DNA of 60,734 nucleotides from Niastella populi (GTDB lineage: Bacteria; Bacteroidota; Bacteroidia; Chitinophagales; Chitinophagaceae), in contig NZ_LWBP01000214.1 in NCBI RefSeq assembly GCF_002078015.1, forward strand, positions 1 through 60,734, read 5' to 3'. Under the pieces are notes generated by a model. It worked only from the letters and a program-made list of their open reading frames with translations. It was not told the DNA's origin and did not search any database. Position 1 is the stretch's first letter; the number at the start of each line of letters is the position of its first letter. Of this stretch, positions 21,173-29,288 are shown piece by piece. The position numbers were made by a program, and so were the translations under genes.

Positions 21173-21270
21173 CGGCAAATCCAGACAAATGGGGGCTCTG
21201 AAAATTGCCCGCCATCTGGCTGTTACGGCCTCCGCGGTTTATACGGTAGGGCATTACTAATTTGCACATT

Positions 21271-22896
21271 ATGAATGGTAAAGTTATATTTTTTGCGGTC
21301 TTTTCCGGCGCTATTTTGTTCAGTGCCTGCGGCAGCCGTACAAACGGTAATAAGCAGGTGTTCCACTATAATGAAACTACAGGAATTGCCACCCTCGACC
21401 CGGCTTTTGCCAAGAACCAGAGCATCATCTGGGCGGTGCATCAGTTGTACAATACGCTGGTAGAAACCAACGACGCCCTGCAGATCGTTCCTTCCCTCGC
21501 ATACAGCTGGGATGTATCGGCCGACCGAAAAGTATATACGTTCCATTTGCGGCCCGGGGTGTTTTTTCACGATAACGATGCTTTTCCCCAGGGTAAGGGC
21601 CGCCGCCTCACGGCCTTTGACGTGGAATACAGCTTTAACCGCATCATCGACCCGGCCACGGCCAGCAGCGGCGCCTGGATCTTCAATGACCGCGTGAACG
21701 ATGACCATGGTTTTAAGGCATTGGACGATTCTACCTTTCAATTGACGTTAAAAGTGCCTTTTGCGCCCATTTTAGGGCTGCTGAGCATGCAATATTGCTC
21801 TATAGTGCCCAAAGAAGTGATCGCAAAGTACGGGGCCGATTTTCGCAGCCACCCCTGCGGAACGGGGCCCTTTCAATTCAGGGCCTGGGAAGAAGGGCAG
21901 GCAATGATACTGCAGAAAAACGAGCACTATTTCGAGCGCGACAGCGTGGGTAAGCCCCTGCCGTATCTCGATGGGCTCAAGATCACCTTTTACGACAGCA
22001 AGGCCACGGAATTCCTGTTGTTCCAGCAGGGTAAACTCGATTTCATAAACGATATCGACCCTTCTTTCAAGGATGAGATCCTTACCAAAAAAGGCGAGTT
22101 GCGGAAAGACTGGCAGGGTAAGATCATTTTATCGAAACACAGTTATCTCAATACCGAATACCTTGGCATATTGATGGAAAAAGATAACCCGTTGGTGGTC
22201 AATTCGCCCCTGCGCATAAAACAGGTAAGACAGGCCATCAACCACGGGTTCGACCGCCGCAAGATGATCATGTACCTGTACAATTCGAAAGGCATGCCGG
22301 CTGAAAGCGGGTTTATTCCGGCCGGGTTGCCTTCCTTCGATTCAGGTGTTGTAAAGGGATATAAGTATGACCCGGCCAAAGCACGGGAGTTATTGCGGCT
22401 GGCCGGTTTTCCCGATGGCGAAGGATTACCTGAAATAAAACTGCTTACCATTCCCATTTACAGTGATATAGCCAGTTTTATTGCCCGCCAGCTCGAAGAG
22501 GTGGGAATAAAGCTACAGGTGGAAGTGATACCGAAAAGTTTGTTGCTTGAGCATACCGCTAAGTCGGAAGCATTGTTTTTCAGGGGAAGCTGGATAGCCG
22601 ATTTTCCGGAAGCGGAAAACTACCTGAGCGTGTTCTACGGCGATAATCCGGCCCCGCCTAATTATACCCGTTACAACAATCCGCAATTCGATGCCCTGTA
22701 CAACCAGGCAATGGTAACCGAAAACGACAGCGTGCGGTATAAATTATATCAGCAAATGGACCAGATGGTGATCGACGATGCGCCGGTTGTACCACTGTGG
22801 TACGATGAGGTGATTCGTTTAGTACAACCGAATGTACAGGGATTCCATCCTAACGGACTTAATTTGCTCGAATTGAGGCGAACGTATTTTAAGTAA
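21271..22896 (+). CDS. Peptide-type ABC transporter substrate-binding lipoprotein (SBP family 5)
   Basis: 541 residues from the ATG at 21271. The lipobox is FSAC (Cys20). Family-5 features follow: TLDPAFAKNQSIIWAVHQLY, PSLAYSWDVSADRKVYTFHL, RPGVFFHDN, DVEYSFNRIIDP, GTGPFQFRAWEEGQ, NHGFDRRKMI and PVVPLWYDEV near the end. Such proteins capture di- or oligopeptides (or nickel or heme in some members) and hand them to an ABC importer. No permease or ATPase gene is adjacent, so the partner must be encoded elsewhere. Length is typical. Confidence 0.88.
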   Translation: MNGKVIFFAVFSGAILFSACGSRTNGNKQVFHYNETTGIATLDPAFAKNQSIIWAVHQLYNTLVETNDALQIVPSLAYSWDVSADRKVYTFHLRPGVFFHDNDAFPQGKGRRLTAFDVEYSFNRIIDPATASSGAWIFNDRVNDDHGFKALDDSTFQLTLKVPFAPILGLLSMQYCSIVPKEVIAKYGADFRSHPCGTGPFQFRAWEEGQAMILQKNEHYFERDSVGKPLPYLDGLKITFYDSKATEFLLFQQGKLDFINDIDPSFKDEILTKKGELRKDWQGKIILSKHSYLNTEYLGILMEKDNPLVVNSPLRIKQVRQAINHGFDRRKMIMYLYNSKGMPAESGFIPAGLPSFDSGVVKGYKYDPAKARELLRLAGFPDGEGLPEIKLLTIPIYSDIASFIARQLEEVGIKLQVEVIPKSLLLEHTAKSEALFFRGSWIADFPEAENYLSVFYGDNPAPPNYTRYNNPQFDALYNQAMVTENDSVRYKLYQQMDQMVIDDAPVVPLWYDEVIRLVQPNVQGFHPNGLNLLELRRTYFK

Positions 22897-22897
22897 A

Positions 22898-23043
22898 AGT
22901 TTGTGGTTTGTGGTTTGTTGTTGCTTCGCGCCAGGGCACTCAAAACAAATTTCAAACATCCTCTGCCGCATTCGACCGGTTAAAATGTAGTCATGAGTTT
23001 CGAATTAAAGAACCATAAACAACAAACCATAAACCACAAACTG
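22898..23043. repeat. Inverted word repeat between convergent genes (TTTGTGGTTTGTGG / CCACAAACCATAAAC)
   Basis: GTTTGTGGTTTGTGGTTTGT (from 22901) right after the SBP stop is matched by AACAAACCATAAACCACAAA (to 23040) just before the msrA stop. The arms of about 25 nt are nearly complementary across a loop of roughly 90 nt. It may end transcription from both genes. The word ACAAACCACAAAC recurs at 25650-25682. Confidence 0.75.
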
Positions 23044-23049
23044 TATAAT

Positions 23050-23736
23050 TTAATGTTTCAGTTTGTCTTTAAAGACTTTCTTAAACTTTTCAACTTTCGG
23101 CCTGATCACTATATTACAATATGGTTGTGAGCCGTTCTGATTGTAATAATCCTGGTGATAGTTTTCAGCCACATAGAATTTTGAGAAAGGAGATATCTCC
23201 GTTACTATGGGGTTGTTAAAGGCGCCGCTTTTATCGAGTTCCCCCTTATATTTTTCGGCTTTTTCTTTTTGCTCGTTATTGTGGTAAAAGACCACGCTGC
23301 GGTATTGCGGGCCTACATCATTGCCCTGGCGGTTGAGTGTGGTAGGGTCATGTGTTTGCCAGAATACTTCCAGTAACTCATCAAAGGTGATCTTTTTGGG
23401 ATCGTACACTACCTGTATCACTTCGGCATGACCTGTTGTGCCGGTACATACTTCTTTATAGGAAGGATTGTTTACATGCCCGCCGCTATAACCCGACGTA
23501 GCTGAATACACCCCATCCAGTTGCTGAAAGATGGCCTCGGTACACCAGAAACAACCGGTACCAAAGGTAGCGGTATCGGTAGGGGTGTTTACAGAACCAT
23601 TTGTGTTTGTTGTCATATCCTTATTTATATTCTTTTTAGCATTTTGTTTTTGTGCGCAGGAGAAAAGGGTAGCCATTGTCACCAGCACACCGGTAAATAC
23701 CAGCTTCACTCCATGTTGTTTTAACAGATGTATCAT
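23050..23736 (-). CDS. msrA: Peptide-methionine (S)-S-oxide reductase, lipoprotein
   Basis: 228 residues from the Met at 23736. The lipobox is LFSC (Cys27), so this MsrA is anchored outside the cytoplasm. The catalytic motif GCFWCTEA has its nucleophile at Cys62. GYSGGHVNNPSYKEVCTGTTGHAE and FWQTHDPTTLNRQGNDVGPQYRS are typical, and the C-terminal region keeps AENYHQDY. It repairs the S-form of methionine sulfoxide in exported proteins. The reductant could be the signal-anchored thioredoxin at 10431; that is inference. Confidence 0.93.
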   Translation of the reverse strand: MIHLLKQHGVKLVFTGVLVTMATLFSCAQKQNAKKNINKDMTTNTNGSVNTPTDTATFGTGCFWCTEAIFQQLDGVYSATSGYSGGHVNNPSYKEVCTGTTGHAEVIQVVYDPKKITFDELLEVFWQTHDPTTLNRQGNDVGPQYRSVVFYHNNEQKEKAEKYKGELDKSGAFNNPIVTEISPFSKFYVAENYHQDYYNQNGSQPYCNIVIRPKVEKFKKVFKDKLKH

Positions 23737-23787
23737 TGTATTGTTTTTAAAAGAACACACTATATACGCCGGGTGTGCTGCGCGGGA

Positions 23788-24035
23788 TGTTAACGATTAG
23801 CTAATTTGATAATTAGCTGATGTGCTAATTGAATGCAATTTAGTGAATGCTTAGGCGTAAGCAATGGTTATGCGGGGGCAACGCTGATGCCTGAAAATAA
23901 GAAACTGCATTCGCCGGGCGAACGCAGTTTAAACTATACCTGGGATATTCAAAATTAATTAGCTAATCTGTCCATGCGATAATGTGCTAATGAAATACGG
24001 GAATACAATTAGCGAATTAGCAAATTAGCTAATTG
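23788..24035. repeat. Intergenic word repeat (TTAGCTAAT / ATTAGCTAA) around a terminator
   Basis: Words of the type GATTAGCTAATTTGATAATT (from 23795) reappear in complementary form near the right end (TTAGCGAATTAGCAAATTAG, about 24007-24030). The terminator at 23902-23930 lies between them. The same TTAGCTAAT word occurs after the mutS2 stop at 27832. Confidence 0.6.
23894..23930 (-). terminator. Terminator of the gene at 24040
   Basis: AAACTGC/GCAGTTT and TTCGCC/GGCGAA stack into a near-perfect stem with one mismatch and a one-base tip. On the minus strand it is followed by TTCTTATTTT. Confidence 0.75.
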
Positions 24036-24039
24036 GCTT

Positions 24040-24903
24040 TTACCTTCTCCTACGACGAACCGTTGTGGTAGTGCGTGTATATTTTCTGCCATGCCGGCCC
24101 TGAACGGTAGTTGTTTTGCGGGTAACGCGGTAATTGTTAACGGCTACATGATGGCGGGTTCTTACCGTTACCGAGGTTACGCGCATCGGTTTGTAAATGC
24201 GGGGGGCCACTACCACCCGGCGGGTGGTAACTACTGCATAATGCGGGCGATAGCGGAAGCGCAGCGGGCGGTAAACGGTATAGGGCATCGGGCGCCAGGG
24301 ACGGTACCAAACCGGGCGGGCGCGCCAGGTGAAAGGTGAAACCCAAACTACGTAGGCTGGCGCATATACATAACGAACGCAGGGCCAGCCCCAAACGTTT
24401 ACCACGATCCCATTTACGGCGAATTCGGCATCCGGCCCGGCGCCAGCGCTGAACCTGTTTACATTGTACGCATTACCCTGGTTATCCTCAGGTTCTACAA
24501 TGATCTCTTCGCCAAAAATATCTTCATCACCTGCAATATCGATAACGGCGTTTTCAGAGCCGGTTTTTTCCAGTTCAATAACGGCAATATCCTGGCTTTC
24601 ATTCTCTGACACCAACGCCTGCAAAACAAAGATCTGCACATCGTTCTCGCGTTTGCTTACCACTTTAATATAGTCGGTATGGCCGTCTTCGTTGAGGTCG
24701 AGGTTATTTACTTTACTATCTTCTGTATTGAGCAGTTTTTCAAACTCTTCCGGCGAACCTGCTTTTTTGAACAGGTCGAGGGCGCCCTGCAGGCTGAAAT
24801 TATCGCCGGGTAAAGCGGCAGAGTCGGGGGTCTGGTGCTGGGCCTGTACTTTTAAAGTACTGATGGTTAAAAGCATAAGCACTCCGGGTAAAAGATACTT
24901 CAT
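24040..24903 (-). CDS. Secreted protein with strongly basic C-terminus, function unknown
   Basis: 287 residues. Signal peptide MKYLLPGVLMLLTISTLKVQAQ. Residues about 30-140 are acidic and contain LDLNEDGHTDYIKVV, an EF-hand-like calcium-binding loop, followed by VQIFVLQALV. A hydrophobic Trp/Tyr/Pro-rich part follows (VWGWPCVRYVYAPAYVVWVSP, RPVWYRPWRPMPY). The last 60 residues are rich in Arg, Thr and Val and end in RRRRR. The charge split (acidic head, very basic tail) suggests binding to a polyanion or another envelope protein. The layout recurs in other Bacteroidota, but no function is known to me. Confidence 0.65.
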   Translation of the reverse strand: MKYLLPGVLMLLTISTLKVQAQHQTPDSAALPGDNFSLQGALDLFKKAGSPEEFEKLLNTEDSKVNNLDLNEDGHTDYIKVVSKRENDVQIFVLQALVSENESQDIAVIELEKTGSENAVIDIAGDEDIFGEEIIVEPEDNQGNAYNVNRFSAGAGPDAEFAVNGIVVNVWGWPCVRYVYAPAYVVWVSPFTWRARPVWYRPWRPMPYTVYRPLRFRYRPHYAVVTTRRVVVAPRIYKPMRVTSVTVRTRHHVAVNNYRVTRKTTTVQGRHGRKYTRTTTTVRRRRR

Positions 24904-25150
24904 ACTGATTCAATTGATTTGTTTTTTCAGACAGGTTAAGGGAAAGAAGGTTTAAAACGGGTAAACAGGTAATTATGATATATCATATTTCGTAAATATA
25001 TTAACTGTTGTTGCCGGCCGGGCACAGTCAATTATTGATTCATCCCCTTTTTCTTCTACCTGATCTTCCGGGTTAGTTTTTATTGCAGGAAACCAACGGC
25101 GGGGCTGCAATAAAAAATTGCATTGGCGCGTTCGGATAGCGTTGTTTTAT

Positions 25151-25597
25151 ATGAAAAAAGTCGAAAATCTCCTTTTCTGGCCTGTACTGGTATTGATCTT
25201 CTGCAGTATCTCAAAGTATGGCGATACACCTACCGATATTCACTGGAACGATACCTTCTATGTAATAAAGAACTCAATTATTACGGGCTGCTTTTTAGCA
25301 TGGCTGCTTGTGGTAATTATGGTGTTTAAGGTTATCAGGCGGCGGCATCAAACGATACATACAAAGTTTGCGATTGCTTATATGGTGCTTACTATCCTGC
25401 TATTCGGTATTTCATGGGCAAGCGGGTTTTTGGGCGGCGGCTCTGCGGCCGGGTATTCAGATAGCCAGCTCGACAAACTGATGTTTTACGACCAGGTGCG
25501 GGTGATCACCGCCTCAGGGTTCCTGGTAACCCAGGTTATTTTTCTGGGATATTTTGTTGTTCAGCTATTGAAAAAGCCTGCGCATTACAATATGTGA
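25151..25597 (+). CDS. Four-helix membrane protein of unknown function
   Basis: 148 residues from the ATG at 25151; an earlier in-frame start at 25118 lacks conserved sequence. Hydrophobic segments: LLFWPVLVLIFCSIS, IITGCFLAWLLVVIMVF, FAIAYMVLTILLFGISW and ITASGFLVTQVIFLGYFVVQL. The motif DIHWNDTFYVI between helices 1 and 2 resembles the DIHxHDTYFV loop seen in small haem-copper-oxidase-like proteins of Bacteroidota, but the second His is Asn here. A link to respiration is therefore only a hint. Confidence 0.6.
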   Translation: MKKVENLLFWPVLVLIFCSISKYGDTPTDIHWNDTFYVIKNSIITGCFLAWLLVVIMVFKVIRRRHQTIHTKFAIAYMVLTILLFGISWASGFLGGGSAAGYSDSQLDKLMFYDQVRVITASGFLVTQVIFLGYFVVQLLKKPAHYNM

Positions 25598-25689
25598 GGC
25601 GCGGAAAATCAACAGGTTGAATTTTATTTTGCGACCCGGGGAAAGGGAGTAACCACAAACAATAAACCACAAACCACAAACTTTCTTTT

Positions 25690-25697
25690 TACCTTTG
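25690..25697 (+). promoter_or_regulatory. -7 promoter element TACCTTTG
   Basis: An exact TAnnTTTG match, 22 nt before the ATG of the MutS2-like gene. It directly follows a block of ACCACAAAC words (25650-25682). Confidence 0.45.
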
Positions 25698-25719
25698 CCG
25701 GTTCGAGAGGAATTATTAT

Positions 25720-27831
25720 ATGAAGTTTTTCCCTGAATCGGCGTTATCACAGCTGGAGTTTGATAAAGTAAAGACATTGCTGGAAGAGCATTGTAAAACG
25801 GAGTATGCGAAAAGTAAAGCGCTTGATCTGCGTATTCATACCCGCAAAGAGTTTATTGAACTGGAGTTACAGCAAAGCCACGAATACAAATTACTGATAG
25901 AGCACAGCATGTATTTCCCTAACGACCACGTGCTCAATTTATCAAAAGAATTACGGTTACTCGCTATTCCCGGCGGTGTGCTCACTGGTGAACAGTTTAT
26001 GCAGGTGCGTAAACTGGCGGAGAGCATGCAGAACATTTTCCGCTGGTTCGATAATGACCGGCGGCTGGCATATCCCGCACTGGTAAAAGTGATCGGTGAC
26101 ACTTATTATGAAAAAGTGATCATGGAGCTCATCGATGATGTGTTGCTTGAAAATGGCGAAGTGAAGGACAGTGCATCGGAGGACCTGGCACGTATTCGCG
26201 CCACCCTGTACCGGCGCCGTACAGAGTTGCGCCGCATGTTCGATAAGATCGTTCAGAAATTGAGCAAAGCAGGTTACACCGCCGATATCGACGAAGCCTT
26301 TCTGAACGGCCGTCGCGTTGTGGCGATCGTAGCAGAGCAAAAGCGCCAGGTAAAAGGTATTTTACATGGCGAAAGCGATACCCGCCGCACTTCGTTCATA
26401 GAACCGGAAGAAACGATCGAGCTCAACAACGAGATCTTTTCACTGGAAAATGAAGAGCGCCGCGAAGTATACCGCATTCTGCAGCAACTGACCGCCCGCC
26501 TGGCCATGTATGCCCCATTGCTGAAAACCTGGCACGGGATGCTGGGTGAATTTGACTTTATACGGGCAAAGGCCAAACTGGCGCTTGATATGAATGGCGC
26601 TTATCCTTTGATCAACGATAAAGCGCATGTGCATCTGGTACAGGCTTATCATCCGTTGTTGTACCTGTACAACCAGAAATCGAAAAAGCCAACCATACCA
26701 ACCGATCTCACGCTCGATGAAAAACGGCGCATCCTGGTTATTTCCGGCCCCAATGCGGGTGGTAAAACCGTTACCATGAAAACGGTTGGTTTGTTGCAGT
26801 TGATGATCCAGAGCGGTTTGCTGGTACCGGCGCACCCCACATCGGTATTTGGTATTTTTAAACAGCTCATGATCCATATCGGCGATACGCAAAGCATCGA
26901 GTTTGACCTGAGCACCTACAGTTCGCACTTATTGCACATGAAACATTTTATGGAAAATGCGAATGGGAAATCCCTGTTCTTTATCGATGAGCTGGGCAGC
27001 GGCAGCGACCCTCATTTGGGCGGCGCATTTGCCGAGGTGATCATGGAGGAGCTGGGCCATAAACATGCCATGGGCATTGTTACCACGCACTACCTGAACC
27101 TTAAAGTGATGGCCAACAAAACGCCGGGTATCATCAATGGGGCCATGCAGTTCGATGAAAGGAACCTGATGCCGCTATATAAGCTTACTATTGGAAAACC
27201 GGGTAGCTCGTATACCTTTTCCATTGCCGAGCGCATAGGGCTCGAGGCCAGGTTGATAAACCGCGCCCGCGCCCTTGTAGATGAAGACCATTTCAAGCTC
27301 GATAAACTGTTGAACCGCACCGAGCAGGACCTGCGTGAAATTGAAAAGAAGGAAAAAGAACTGGCAAAGCTGATAAAAGAGAATGAGAAACTGCATAAGG
27401 AAATGCAGCAGACCATCAACCAGGAACGGCACCGCCAGCAGGTAGAGTTGCTGAAGCATCAGAACCGCATAACCGAAGACCGCATCGCTTACCTGAAAGA
27501 TATGGAGCGCAAGCTGAAACAGCTGGTGTTCGACTGGAAGAAAGCCGAGGCGCAGGAAGATAAGAAAGAGCTGTTAAAGCAAATGCAGGCCCTGTTGTTC
27601 AAACAGCACCAGAAACAGAGTACCGAAAAAGTGAAAAAGAAACTGAACTCAAAATATGATGAAGTAGGCGGTGAAGTGCAGGTGGGCGATAAAGTACTGA
27701 TGAAAAAGAACCACCAGGTAGGCGAGGTAAAAGAGCTGCGGGGAAAGAAAGCGGTGGTGCAACTGGGGCTTATGCCTATTACCGTATCGGTAGATGACCT
27801 GGTTGTGGTAACGGAGAAAGCGGAAGAGTAA
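25720..27831 (+). CDS. MutS2-like ATPase without Smr domain
   Basis: 703 residues. The MutS core ATPase is complete: Walker A GPNAGGKTVTMKT (about residues 341-353), then STYSSHLLHMKHFM, Walker B FFIDELGSGSDP and TTHYLNLK. Before it lies the MutS2-type lever/clamp region (RIRATLYRRRTELRRMFDKI, RRVVAIVAEQKRQVKGILHG). After it a long Lys/Glu coiled coil (about 510-620) leads to a small KOW/SH3-like end (VGDKVLMKKNHQVGEVKELRG). The C-terminal Smr nuclease domain of classical MutS2, normally 75-80 residues, is absent. MutS2 acts on recombination intermediates or collided ribosomes; without Smr this one should not cut nucleic acid by that route. Confidence 0.85.
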   Translation: MKFFPESALSQLEFDKVKTLLEEHCKTEYAKSKALDLRIHTRKEFIELELQQSHEYKLLIEHSMYFPNDHVLNLSKELRLLAIPGGVLTGEQFMQVRKLAESMQNIFRWFDNDRRLAYPALVKVIGDTYYEKVIMELIDDVLLENGEVKDSASEDLARIRATLYRRRTELRRMFDKIVQKLSKAGYTADIDEAFLNGRRVVAIVAEQKRQVKGILHGESDTRRTSFIEPEETIELNNEIFSLENEERREVYRILQQLTARLAMYAPLLKTWHGMLGEFDFIRAKAKLALDMNGAYPLINDKAHVHLVQAYHPLLYLYNQKSKKPTIPTDLTLDEKRRILVISGPNAGGKTVTMKTVGLLQLMIQSGLLVPAHPTSVFGIFKQLMIHIGDTQSIEFDLSTYSSHLLHMKHFMENANGKSLFFIDELGSGSDPHLGGAFAEVIMEELGHKHAMGIVTTHYLNLKVMANKTPGIINGAMQFDERNLMPLYKLTIGKPGSSYTFSIAERIGLEARLINRARALVDEDHFKLDKLLNRTEQDLREIEKKEKELAKLIKENEKLHKEMQQTINQERHRQQVELLKHQNRITEDRIAYLKDMERKLKQLVFDWKKAEAQEDKKELLKQMQALLFKQHQKQSTEKVKKKLNSKYDEVGGEVQVGDKVLMKKNHQVGEVKELRGKKAVVQLGLMPITVSVDDLVVVTEKAEE

Positions 27832-27878
27832 TTAGCTAATTAGCTAATGTGATAATGTGATAATGTGATAATGGAATA
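27832..27878. repeat. Short word repeats TTAGCTAA and GTGATAAT
   Basis: Directly after the stop come AATTAGCTAATTAGCTAAT and then three copies of GTGATAAT. Related words occur at 6931-6967 (complementary) and 23795-24030. Confidence 0.6.
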
Positions 27879-27894
27879 CAAATAAAAATAAGCC

Positions 27895-28248
27895 ATGCGT
27901 AATTTCATTGTGGGTTTAATGTTGCTTGGGGCGGCGGCCTGCGGTTATCAGCCTGCTAAAGATACCGTAGTGGAAGTACCGGTATCGGACAGCACTGCTC
28001 CTGATGAAGACAGTACTTATTTATCTGTAACCATACTGGATAGTACGTTTAAGTTAAAGGTGCAGGACAGGGCCGCCACTGTAAGGGATGCGGCAGGGGT
28101 GAATGCATTTATTGCAGCGAACAGGGCCATGATCGATTCAGACCGCATAACGATCCATACCGGCAATGTGCCATTTGAGAAATATAAACCGGTAATTGAG
28201 GTAATGTCGAAGCATGGATACAGAAAATTCAGGATGGCGAGGAATTAA
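27895..28248 (+). CDS. Small lipoprotein with ExbD-like periplasmic domain
   Basis: 117 residues. Signal peptide with lipobox GAAAC (Cys16). After an acidic linker, residues about 45-117 read as beta-alpha-beta units (YLSVTILDSTFKLKV, VNAFIAANRAMIDSDRITIH, YKPVIEVMSKHGYRKFRMAR). The order, spacing and the closing (Y)xxVIxxMxxxGxxKFxM resemble the periplasmic domain of ExbD/TolR, but without the membrane helix and proton-carrying Asp. It might bind a TonB-type or peptidoglycan partner; that is inference from fold resemblance only. It may be co-transcribed with the mutS2-like gene (63-nt gap). Confidence 0.55.
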   Translation: MRNFIVGLMLLGAAACGYQPAKDTVVEVPVSDSTAPDEDSTYLSVTILDSTFKLKVQDRAATVRDAAGVNAFIAANRAMIDSDRITIHTGNVPFEKYKPVIEVMSKHGYRKFRMARN

Positions 28249-28252
28249 GACG

Positions 28253-28324
28253 AGTTATTAAGTTATTGAGTTATTGAGTTATTGAGTTATTAAGTTATTG
28301 AGTTATTGAGTTATTGAGTTATTA
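28253..28324. repeat. Tandem repeat, 9 x AGTTATT(A/G)
   Basis: Nine 8-bp units, AGTTATTA or AGTTATTG, follow the lipoprotein stop codon. The last base runs A G G G A G G G A, so the 8-bp unit has itself been duplicated as a 32-bp block. A single related sequence, TCAGTTATTGAGTTATG, lies at about 16664. Confidence 0.9.
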
Positions 28325-28341
28325 GGTTGCTGCCTTGTCAA

Positions 28342-28358
28342 CCCCGACTTCATCGGGG
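28342..28358. repeat. Hairpin CCCCGACTTCATCGGGG
   Basis: A 6-7-bp stem, CCCCGA/TCGGGG, with a short loop, preceded by CCTTGTCAA. It shares the CCCGACTTC core with the inserted hairpin at 59263-59285 and may be a diverged copy. Confidence 0.45.
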
Positions 28359-28427
28359 GCAGGCTTTGTTAACCCGTCAACTCGCCATCAGCGTTTCACA
28401 AATAATCACAAATATCAATTAAATAGC

Positions 28428-28453
28428 AAGCCCCGTTTAACCTAACGGGGCTT
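28428..28453. terminator. Bidirectional terminator
   Basis: AAGCCCCGTT (28428-28437) and AACGGGGCTT (28444-28453) form a perfect 10-bp stem with a 6-nt loop. It lies between the convergent ExbD-like lipoprotein (+) and CBS (-) genes. Confidence 0.85.
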
Positions 28454-28495
28454 TACATTTGCAGTGTCTTCTCAAAAAGGAATAGCCCGCCGGCT

Positions 28496-28933
28496 TTATA
28501 AGCTGGAGTGCAGGTAATCTTTTAACTGGCTGATTGTTTCCTGTTGCGACAGGATGGTTTCTTTAACCACATCATTGATGGAAAGAATGCCTGTTACCTG
28601 GTTATCGTCGAACACGGGCAGGTAACGAATGTTTTTGTCTGACATTAACTGCATGCAATAGTCAATAGTATCGTTGGGAGTAACCCGCGGCAGATCGGAG
28701 CTCATGATCTCCGTTACCTTGGTGTCGGTAGACGATTTTCCAAGAAGAACAACCTTGCGCGAGTAATCACGTTCAGTAACAATGCCCAGGTAGTGGCCAT
28801 CTTCCAGAACCATCACGGAACCGATATTTTGATCGGCCATGATGCGCAGTGCTTCCAATACGGTGGTATTGGTTGTAACAGTAGTAATATGGCTTCCTTT
28901 ACGAAGCAGAACATCGGCCACTTTTTTAGTCAT
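28496..28933 (-). CDS. Two-CBS-domain protein
   Basis: 145 residues consisting of one CBS pair. CBS1: SHITTVTTNTTVLEALRIMADQNIGSVMVLEDGHYLGIVTERDYSR. CBS2: MSSDLPRVTPNDTIDYCMQLMSDKNIRYLPVFDDNQVTGILSINDVV. Such stand-alone pairs bind adenine nucleotides and act as energy sensors in the cytoplasm. No effector domain is attached and the partner is unknown. Confidence 0.9.
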   Translation of the reverse strand: MTKKVADVLLRKGSHITTVTTNTTVLEALRIMADQNIGSVMVLEDGHYLGIVTERDYSRKVVLLGKSSTDTKVTEIMSSDLPRVTPNDTIDYCMQLMSDKNIRYLPVFDDNQVTGILSINDVVKETILSQQETISQLKDYLHSSL

Positions 28934-29288
28934 ACAGCAATGTTTTGGTGAACAATCATTTATCGGAAATTACAAAAAATGGTATGGAAAACCAAGGCTG
29001 GACGGGCTTTTTATGGCAAAAGCGGGAATTTTTCTGTTTAAATAACCGCAGCCGGGGGAAATATTGACGAATATCAGATAGGAGATCGTACCGCTTTAAA
29101 ATAATGCGTTAACCCGGAAAGGCGATAATATCCTGCAAAATGCGTATTCATCCCTGATTTCCAGAATATTGGCAGGCGGGGACAATATTACGGCAGTATG
29201 GTGAACCACATGCTGCGGGCTGAATGCGTTTTGAGGACTGACAATAAAAAAGAGGCGGTTTCTTCAAATCTAGAGACTCTTCTTTATT
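28934..29288. other. Gap without a recognised gene
   Basis: About 355 nt between the CBS gene start and the serine-hydrolase stop, both minus-strand. The left end of the hydrolase transcript may be closed by a weak AAGAG/CTCTT stem with a T-tract at 29249-29281. Nothing else was recognised. Confidence 0.35.

Noticed and set aside
28253-28324. Regular repeats considered as a CRISPR array
   Set aside because: Units are 8 bp (7 bp at 16507) with no spacers and no cas genes.
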